In this document: one piece after another, positions 24,107 through 24,424 of the stretch
How positions within the stretch are numbered: position 1 is the first letter of the stretch
Layout of the letters: every line of letters starts with the position of its first letter
Source of the DNA: JAZDFP01 sp043801445
Lineage (GTDB): Bacteria > Planctomycetota > MHYJ01 > JACQXL01
Direction of reading: 5' to 3'
Assembly: GCA_043801445.1 (NCBI GenBank)
Contig: JAZDMB010000017.1
Location: 1 to 24,424, forward strand
Length of the DNA: 24,424 nt
Program-made: the position numbers and the translations under genes
The notes under the pieces: model-generated
Told to the model about the DNA's origin: nothing
The model's input: the letters and a program-made list of their open reading frames with translations, nothing else
Databases searched by the model: none

Positions 24107-24424
24107 ATGAATAAATTATGGATAAAGATTGTAATATTTATATTTATTATAGCTTTTGTTGCTGCCTTTAATTATGGCGGATGTGTTAATATCCCCGGTA
24201 GCGGAGACGAAAACGGCAGCGGTAGCAGTACAACACCGGAGCAATCCTCATCATCAATAACAACCAATCCGGCAACTAACGTTACCCAGACTACCGCCAC
24301 CTTAAACGGCACAATCAATCCCAATGGTGTTGATACTAATGTGTATTTCCAGTTCGGCACAACTACAGCATATGGCAGTAGCACCGTTCCTCAAAACATT
24401 GGCTCCGGCACGAGTCCTGTCAAT
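24107..24424 (+). CDS. Secreted lipoprotein with fibronectin-like beta domain, 3' part outside window
   Basis: The visible 106 residues start with a signal peptide (basic KLWIK, hydrophobic IVIFIFIIAFVAAF) and a lipobox-like YGGC at 23-26, so Cys26 is the probable lipidated residue; Tyr instead of Leu at -3 is unusual. A low-complexity Gly/Ser/Thr linker (30-48) leads into NPATNVTQTTATLNGTINPN and VYFQFGTTTAYGSST. These are the hallmarks of a fibronectin-III-like beta-sandwich often found in tandem in large surface proteins, frequently with C-terminal repeats or propellers. The full length and role cannot be told. A strong promoter and ribosome site suggest high expression. Lnt, encoded divergently next door, would be needed to complete its acylation. 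Confidence 0.85.
   Translation, partial: MNKLWIKIVIFIFIIAFVAAFNYGGCVNIPGSGDENGSGSSTTPEQSSSSITTNPATNVTQTTATLNGTINPNGVDTNVYFQFGTTTAYGSSTVPQNIGSGTSPVN

Noticed and set aside
24172..24384. 70-codon minus-strand frame at the right end
   Set aside because: It is antisense to the lipoprotein, which has a promoter, ribosome site, signal peptide and family motifs.

Overview
The window is A+T-rich (roughly 40% G+C by eye) bacterial chromosome. It holds 15 genes I can support plus two cut by the window edges, all housekeeping or envelope functions, and no phage, plasmid or transposase gene. Lipopolysaccharide (arabinose-5-phosphate isomerase) and lipoprotein maturation (Lnt) genes indicate a Gram-negative cell. 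A transmembrane FHA-Ser/Thr kinase and a HEAT-type repeat of the kind common in Planctomycetota point to Planctomycetota or a related uncultured lineage. This placement is an inference; no rRNA or tRNA gene is present to settle it.

Layout: 1-386 (-) partial kdsD-like gene; 551-2545 (+) uvrB; 2546-2928 a convergent spacer holding a strictly phased 22-bp tandem array; 2929-4170 (-) Ste24-type CAAX protease; 4331-5149 (-) SAM methyltransferase; 5252-7159 (-) asnB; 7160-7456 a repeat-rich spacer with a REP-like inverted pair; 7457-8641 (-) bioF; 8802-9464 (-) duplicated zinc-ribbon membrane protein; 9529-12327 (-) ileS, translationally coupled to punA (12324-13151, -); 13260-16130 (-) FHA-kinase; 16177-16938 (-) YggS-type PLP protein; 17141-18205 (+) PP-loop/NFACT-R-like RNA thiolation protein; 18280-19809 (+) guaA; 19936-22119 (+) exported HEAT plus Ntn-hydrolase (C45-like) protein; 22141-23748 (-) lnt; 24107-24424 (+) start of a surface lipoprotein. 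Most genes look singly transcribed; punA-ileS is the one clear overlap pair. guaA, punA and perhaps the PP-loop enzyme give a loose purine/RNA theme.

The most unusual content is not in the genes. First, the uvrB/protease spacer carries about twelve 22-bp units with no length change despite heavy substitution, ending in G/C-rich palindromes. Second, the spacers carry several families of short dispersed repeats (ACAGATTA-type, ATTCGTG-type, CACCAAGACACTAAG-type, TCCCGTTAGGGATAA-type, CCTGCCCG/CGGGTAGG-type). Sequence resembling such repeats also appears in frame inside three proteins: BioF, YggS and the Ntn-hydrolase protein. Third, several good sigma70-like promoters lie so close to start codons lacking a Shine-Dalgarno that leaderless or near-leaderless transcripts are likely (kdsD, bioF, perhaps asnB).
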